Of a stretch of DNA of 8,544 bases, positions 1-6,100 are shown in pieces. The DNA lies in assembly GCA_900764115.1 (NCBI GenBank), contig CAAFMR010000390.1, forward strand, positions 1-8,544, given 5' to 3'. The position numbers were made by a program, and so were the translations under genes. The stretch is from Clostridia bacterium (GTDB lineage: Bacteria > Bacillota > Clostridia > Oscillospirales > Acutalibacteraceae). The notes under the pieces were generated by a model. That model saw nothing but the letters and a program-made list of their open reading frames with translations. It had not been told where the DNA came from and made no database searches. Positions within the stretch are counted from its first letter, which is position 1, and every line of letters begins with the position of its first letter.

Positions 1-6
1 AAACTG

Positions 7-20
7 GATGAAAATTCATC
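7..20. promoter_or_regulatory. Perfect short inverted repeat, possible operator
   Basis: The arms GATGAA (7-12) and TTCATC (15-20) are exact reverse complements around a 2-bp AA centre. It lies about 70-100 bp upstream of the predicted promoter. The size and symmetry would suit a dimeric regulator, but no regulator gene is visible and the site is not a consensus I recognise. A 6-bp dyad in AT-rich DNA can arise by chance. Confidence 0.3.
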
Positions 21-41
21 AAAACATTGCGTTTCTTATCG

Positions 42-60
42 CATTTTTAGGCGAAAAATG
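42..60. promoter_or_regulatory. AT-rich inverted repeat (CATTTTT-N5-AAAAATG)
   Basis: The 7-bp arms at 42-48 and 54-60 are exact reverse complements separated by AGGCG. As RNA this would be a weak A-U stem with no following T-run, so an intrinsic terminator is unlikely. A protein-binding dyad upstream of the promoter is more plausible. No assigned function. Confidence 0.3.
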
Positions 61-81
61 TCTGTGGTAGCATAATACACA

Positions 82-101
82 AAACGGATTGCGCATCGTT
101 T
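82..101. promoter_or_regulatory. Dyad AAACG-N10-CGTTT overlapping the -35 region
   Basis: AAACG at 82-86 and CGTTT at 97-101 are reverse complements flanking 10 bp. The dyad covers the predicted -35 hexamer (89-94). A protein bound here would compete with RNA polymerase, as LacI/GntR-type repressors of sugar operons commonly do. It does not match the usual catabolite-responsive element, which has a central CG. Operator function is inference only. Confidence 0.3.
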
Positions 102-117
102 GGCCGGATGCTATACT
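89..117 (+). promoter_or_regulatory. Sigma-A-type promoter with extended -10
   Basis: A -10 hexamer TATACT (112-117, 5 of 6 consensus bases) is preceded by TG one base upstream (109-110), giving the extended -10 pattern TGnTATACT. Seventeen bases upstream lies TTGCGC (89-94), a weak -35 that keeps the TTG core. Transcription would start near 124, leaving a leader of about 43 nt before the GTG at 167. The spacing fits a housekeeping promoter for the enzyme and transporter genes. Confidence 0.6.
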
Positions 118-152
118 TTGTACAACGAATATTAGAATTGCACTATTGAATC

Positions 153-159
153 AGGAGGG
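153..159 (+). promoter_or_regulatory. Ribosome binding site deciding the GTG start
   Basis: AGGAGGG lies 7 nt upstream of GTG at 167 and is a near-perfect Shine-Dalgarno. It settles the start: the in-frame TTG at 89 that would extend the frame by 26 codons sits inside the predicted -35 element and would have no leader. The protein beginning at 167 also opens directly with a basic n-region and a signal-peptide core. Confidence 0.85.
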
Positions 160-166
160 AGAACCT

Positions 167-3100
167 GTGCGAAAATTTGATCTGGCTTTTGTAAAGCGAG
201 GGCAACGGTTGGTGCGGAAAAGCTGTGCGGCGGCATTGGCGTTGATGCTGCTGCTGCAGTACATACCGTTCAGCGCCGGTGCTTTCAGCGGCTTTGCCAA
301 GCCGCTGGTATATAACGGCGATTTTGAGGAGACCGGCACCTACGCCGTGCCGGCGGGCTGGTGCTATAAAAAGCAGAGCGAGAGCGGCTCTCTGAAGCTG
401 GAGAGCGGCAACGGCGCAGAGGGACAGTATGTGCGGATGGAGCCGGCGGACGGCGCCGCACTGCTGGAGACTGCCGGAGATAGTCTGATCGCCCTGGAGG
501 GCGGGGAACGCTATACCCTGACGTTCCGTGGCTATAGCCACGGACAGCTGCATCTGGAGATGGAGATGTATACCGCAGACGGAACCGCTTGCGGCGAGGA
601 TCTGTCAACCGAAGGCTGTCTGGTATCGGCTGAAGCGGAGTGGGTAAAGCGTACCCTGACTTTTCGTGCGGATAATGAGGCACGCTATCTGCTGCTGCGG
701 TTTGTGGCGGAGAATGGCGTGGCAGGCGTTGATTCGGTGGTGCTGAAATCAAGCTCCGCCAAGGAGACGGCGGCACGGATGATGCCGCTGTACACCGCCG
801 GAGCGCCGACAAATCAACTTACCAATGGCGATTTTTCCGCATATACGGCAGGCGCTGACGGACAGGTGACGGCGCTGACAGGTTGGGAGCTTGGTTCGCT
901 GAACAGCTGCGGTATCGCCGTGCAGGAGGGAACCAAATACGGGAATGCCTTGGAGATCACCATCCCGGCTTCGATCACCTACAATCCCCGCCTGCGGCAC
1001 ACGGCTACCAATTTACAGGCGGGTAAGACCTACGAGTTCTCCTATTGGATCAAAACCACCGCCACATCCGCTGCTGACGCACGGGTGTATCTGGTGCTGC
1101 GCAAAAGCGACCTGACCGGCAGCGCTATTATGCTTACCTCCAACCCGGACACCCGGGTGTCGGCGACGAACGGCGGCTGGAAGCGGATGTATTTTGAATA
1201 CACCGTGCCGGGCGGCTACGACAATATGGTGATCGACTTCCAGTTTGAGAAAAAGGGCAAGGAGGTCACCTATTCCTTTGCGGACTTCACGGTGACCGAG
1301 CCGGCGGAGGACTCCGCCCTGCTGCAAAACGGCGATTTTGCCCGCCATGTGCTGGATGAAAACGGAAATGTCCTTGTGCTGAAGCATTGGGATATTACCG
1401 CTCTGAACGGCTGCGGACTGACGGTGGATACCGATGCGGCGCATGGATATGCGCTGCAGGTGCAGGTTCCGGCTTCGATCACCTACAATCCCCGTCTGCG
1501 GCACACGGCTACCAATTTACAGGCGGGTAAGACCTACGAGTTCTCCTATTGGATCAAGACCACCGCTACATCCGCTGCCGACGCACGGGTGTATCTGGCG
1601 CTGCGCAAAAGCGACCTGACCGGCAGTACCATTATGCTTACCTCCAATCCGGATACCCGGGTGTCGGTGACGAACGGCGGCTGGAAGCGGATGTATTTTG
1701 AATACACCGTACCGGACGGCTACGACAATATGGTGATCGACTTCCAGTTTGAGAAAAAGGGCAAAGAGGTCACCTATTCCTTTGCGGACTTCACGGTGAC
1801 CGAGCCGGAGACGGATACGGCGCCGATACAGAATGGGAATTTTGCCCGTCATGTGCTGGACGATAATGGGAATATCCTCGTGCTGAAGAACTGGGATGTG
1901 ACATCTCTGAATGGCTGCGGCTTGACTCTCGGCAGCGATGCGGCGCATGGGGTGACGCTGGATATGGCGGTTCCCGCCTCCATCGGATATGCGCCCCGGC
2001 TGCGGCATACCGCCACCAATTTACAGGAGGGCAAGACCTACGAATTCTCCTATTGGGTCAGCACGAATGTGGCGGATGCTGCGCTGGCAGAGATTTATAT
2101 GGTACTGCGCAAGGCGGATCTGACAGGAGAGGCGATTGCCTTCACCTCCGCCGATACCTATGACAGCCGGGTGCGGGCGACCGACGGTCAGTGGAAGCTG
2201 ATCTGCTTCGACTACACCATTCCGGCGGGGTACGGCAACGCCGTGGTGGATTTCCAGATCGGGCGAAAGAACGCCGTCACCTATCGGCTTGCCGCCGTGT
2301 CGGCGCAGGAGATCGACAAGGACCCGGCGCTCATCACCAATGGGGATTTCAGCCGCTATCGGCTGGATGAAAACGGCGCACTGCTGTCGTTGACCGATTG
2401 GAAAACCGAGTATCTCGGGCAGGCGAAAAGCTATGGGCTGGAGCGGGATGCCGACCGGAGCATGGCGCTCAAGGTCGTAAACAACAATAAAAAGTCCTGC
2501 AATTTCAGTCATCTGCCCACCTCTATGCGTGAGGGGGAAACCTATAAGATCACCTATTGGGTCAAGACGGACGCCACGGTCTCCGCTGACGCCAACACCT
2601 ATCTGGTGCTGCAGAAGAAAAAATACACCTCCAACGCCGACAACATCATTCTGACCACCTCGGCGGGCAGCGATGTGAACACGGCGGTGTATGCCACCAA
2701 CGACGAATGGCGCAAGGTCACGGCGTTCGTGCAGATCCCCGCCGGATGGGATCAGGCGGCGCTGATGATCGTGATCGCCAACCGCCCCGATTCGAGCCGG
2801 GCGGAGACGACCTATTGGTATGCCGGGTTTACAGCGGAGCAGAAAGCCGATCCGGGGGATAATCTGGATTTCGAGAGCGACGATGTGGATGCCGAAAACT
2901 GGTCGGCGGCTACCTCCGGCACCGGCGATATCCGCATTGCGGCGGGCGAAAGCTACAATGGGTCGAACGCTCTATGCGTGGCAAACAAAGGGCGGCTGGG
3001 GATCACCTATGCCGCCTCCCGGAAGATCCCGGTGAAGTCCTCCGCCACCTACGAGATCACCTACTGGGCGAAGCTGACCGGCACCAGTGATGCCAACGGC

Positions 3101-6100
3101 TGGATCCAGCCGGTACAGTATAATGTCTCCGGCAAGCCTGCCAATGGCGCCAGCTTTGATAAGGATGCCACCGACAACCGGCTGCAGAAGATCTCCGGCG
3201 ATATCACCTATCGCTGGGAGTGGCGTATGGTGGGGAATACCGCTTGGACCCGGGTGAAGCGAGCGTTCACCGTCGCTAACGATGCTGCATATATCTACCT
3301 GCGGTTTTTGACCAGCGGGGCGGGGACGGAATTTTATATCGACGATATTACCCTGCAGGAGATCACCCCTACCCAGAATTTCGACTTTGAGGAGACGGAC
3401 GGGGACGGGATGCCCTCTTACTGGTATTTCACCGATGCCCGGGCAACCGAAGCGACGGTGGAGACGGATGAGACCTATTATCATTCCGGCAGCCGCAGCG
3501 TGCATATCACCAAGGCATCGCTGACCTCCTATAACGCCTTCGAGACGGCGTACCGGTTTCTTGTGCTGCCGGGGAACACCTACGAGTTTTCCTTCTGGAT
3601 GGCATCGAGGAACGCCTCGCCCCACCTGAATCTGCGCCTGAATATGGTGTACTACGACGATAACGGCAACCGGGTGTATAAGCCCGACGGCTCTCATTCC
3701 ATCACCTACGGCACCATGACCTATCTGAACAGCGACTCTGCTATCAGCGAGTGGACGCAGGTCATGACCCGCAGTGTGGTGCCGGAGGGGGCGTCCAGCG
3801 CCGTTTTGCAGTTCTACTCTCAGGAGGGGGAATACGAGCTGTGGCTGGATGACATCTTTGTGGATATCGTGGAGAACGAAAAGGATGTCATCGCCGAGCA
3901 TAACGATTTCCACGCCGTCGATCAGAACGGCAACATCGCCGGCTGGCGGCTCCGCTCGGTGACGGGCAGCGCAGACTTCCGGGCGGATGAGGGCTACGGC
4001 ACGCTGGTGAACCGCAGCGGCGAAAACTATATGGAATTCACCACGGTCGCACTGGAGACCTCCTATCAGTATTATCTGGTAGGCAAATATAAGAGCGATA
4101 CCGATGCGGTGGCAGAAATGCACTTCAGCGATTGGGCGGGCAGACCTGTGGAGACAGACGCCGTGACGGCGGCGCTGCCCGCCAACGGAGATTGGACGGT
4201 GTTTGAGCTGTCCTTCGCTGCCCCCAGCTGCACCACGGCGCAGCTGCGTGTCGGCACCCGAAGCCCCGGCACGGTGCAGCTGGACGATATCCTCATCTAC
4301 ATGGTGGGCAAGCCGGTCACCGCCGGCGACTGGAAGGGCAACTGGGTGTGGTTCCAGGAGGAAGCCACCACCGATGCACTGTATCAGTCCCGGTATTTCC
4401 GCTACGAGATCGATCTGGACGCAGAGCCGCAGTTCTGCCCGCTGCAATTCACGGCGGACGACCGCTATACCCTGTATGTCAACGGGACGGAGGTCGCCTC
4501 CAATATGGGCGCCAGCGGCGACACTTGGTCGTCGGTGCAGGTGGCGTATCTGGAGCCGTATCTGAAAAAGGGGCGGAATGTGCTCTGCTTTGAGGTGTGG
4601 AACAATGCGGCAGAGGCGGCGCTGCTGTTCGACGGAAAATGGACGCTGCAAAATGGCAGCCAGGTGATCTGCGCCTCAAACGCCAGCGTGAAAAGCCGCC
4701 GCTCGGTGGAGGGCGTGTCCGACTGGATGATGCCCGACAGCGGCGATACCCGCTGGATCCCCTGCCGGGTCATCGGCAAGCCGCCGGTGGCGCCTTGGGG
4801 TGCGATCTTCTATAACTCCTCCATCTATTCGGAAACCAGCTTTGAGATCCTCTCCATCGACGGAGACGGTGCAGCGGCCAGGTACGGAGTGTTTGAGTTC
4901 TCCATGGATATCCGGCTGAACAATGCTCTTACCTCCAATTTCCCGCTGAATGTGGACATCTGGCAGAAGAACTCGGTCAATAAGGTGTCCTCCTCCTCGC
5001 TGACGCTGGTGACCCGGACGGATATGGCCAAGTGGCCGGTGGATGAGCGTTTTACGGTCAAATTCCGGATGGATGTGCCGTTCTATTTGACCACGGGCAG
5101 CTATACTCTCCAGCTGGACGATAAATATATTTCCATTTCCAATAAAGACATAACCGATGCGAAATTTATCAGCTTTACACTGGAGCAGGAGGTGTCCACC
5201 GAGGCGTCGATCTCCAAGATCGAGACGGTCAACGGGGCGCCCACTCTGGTGGTGAACGGGGAGCTGACGCCGTTCTATGCCTATTCCCGGCCGGACAGCA
5301 ATTCCCGTACCCGGGACTATGAGCCGTCCATGAAGAAATCCGGGATCCAGCTCTATGTAGTGCGGCAGGGCTGTCTGGGGAAGCCGGACTACGACTATTG
5401 CTGGTCGGCGGATGGCGTGGTGGACTATGAGGCATTTGACGATCCTATCTATGAGACCCTGTCCAACAACAATGACGCTTATCTGATCGTGCAGGTGGGT
5501 ATGTACGCCCCCGACTGGTGGATCGAGGAGAACCCCGACGAGCGGGTGGTGGTGAGCAACCGGGACGGTTCCTTCTCCACCTATACCGAGGGCGGCTCGG
5601 TGTCGGCGTGCTCGGAGAAATTCACCCGGGAGGCGGGTGAGGTGCTGCGGCAGCTCATGGAGCATATGAAGACCCAGAGCTACTATTCCCGCATCGTAGG
5701 CATCAACCTGTGCAGCGAGAAAAGCTTTGAAAATATGTACTGGGGCGCCAAGACCACCGATTATGCGCCCGATTACAGCAAGCCGGCGATCCAGAAATTC
5801 CGGGCGTGGCTGCGGGAGCAGTACGGCACGGTAGAGGCGCTGCGGGCGGCGTGGAACGATGCCACGGTCACCTTTGACACCGCCCAGCCGCCTACCTTCG
5901 CAGAGTGCGGACAGATGGGCGCCGCCGGCGGCTTCGTGGATGTGGAGACCCAAAAGCGGGTGCTGGATCACAACCTGTTCCTCAACGATGTGGTCACGGA
6001 GCGGCTGCTGTATTGGGGCAATATCATCAACGAGGTCCATAACAACAATATCGTTCTGGGCTGCTTCAACGGCTATCTGTTCTCGGCGGGCAGCTATATG

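Larger units (their letters stand above)
299..4310 (+). repeat. Array of eight CBM4/9-like beta-sandwich modules
   Basis: Module starts are marked by a recurring NGDF/NGNF or DFE/NDF motif, and a TYEFSYW-type strand recurs mid-module. Approximate residue spans are 45-195, 215-379, 383-547, 552-716, 721-893, 897-1067, 1068-1237 and 1242-1380. Modules 2-5 form one subtype with a W-D-x-x-x-L-N-x-CG-type region, RLRHTATNLQ in 2-4 and an FADFTV-like last strand. Modules 6-8 end in the more typical IDDI, LDDI and LDDI strands. This fold (CenC, CBM4/9/22-like) usually binds beta-glucans, xylan or other glycans. Binding is inferred; the ligand residues were not mapped. Confidence 0.7.

Noticed and set aside
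42..60. Intrinsic terminator of an upstream gene
   Set aside because: The stem is nearly all A-T, no T-run follows and no upstream coding sequence is visible in the window.
965..1808. Insertion sequence or CRISPR-type repeat
   Set aside because: The repeated DNA is in-frame protein-module sequence with no terminal inverted repeats, transposase or spacer pattern.
2972..4651. 559-residue open frame on the minus strand
   Set aside because: Same cause as the longer reverse frame: antisense of the CBM modules, biased composition and no recognised motif.
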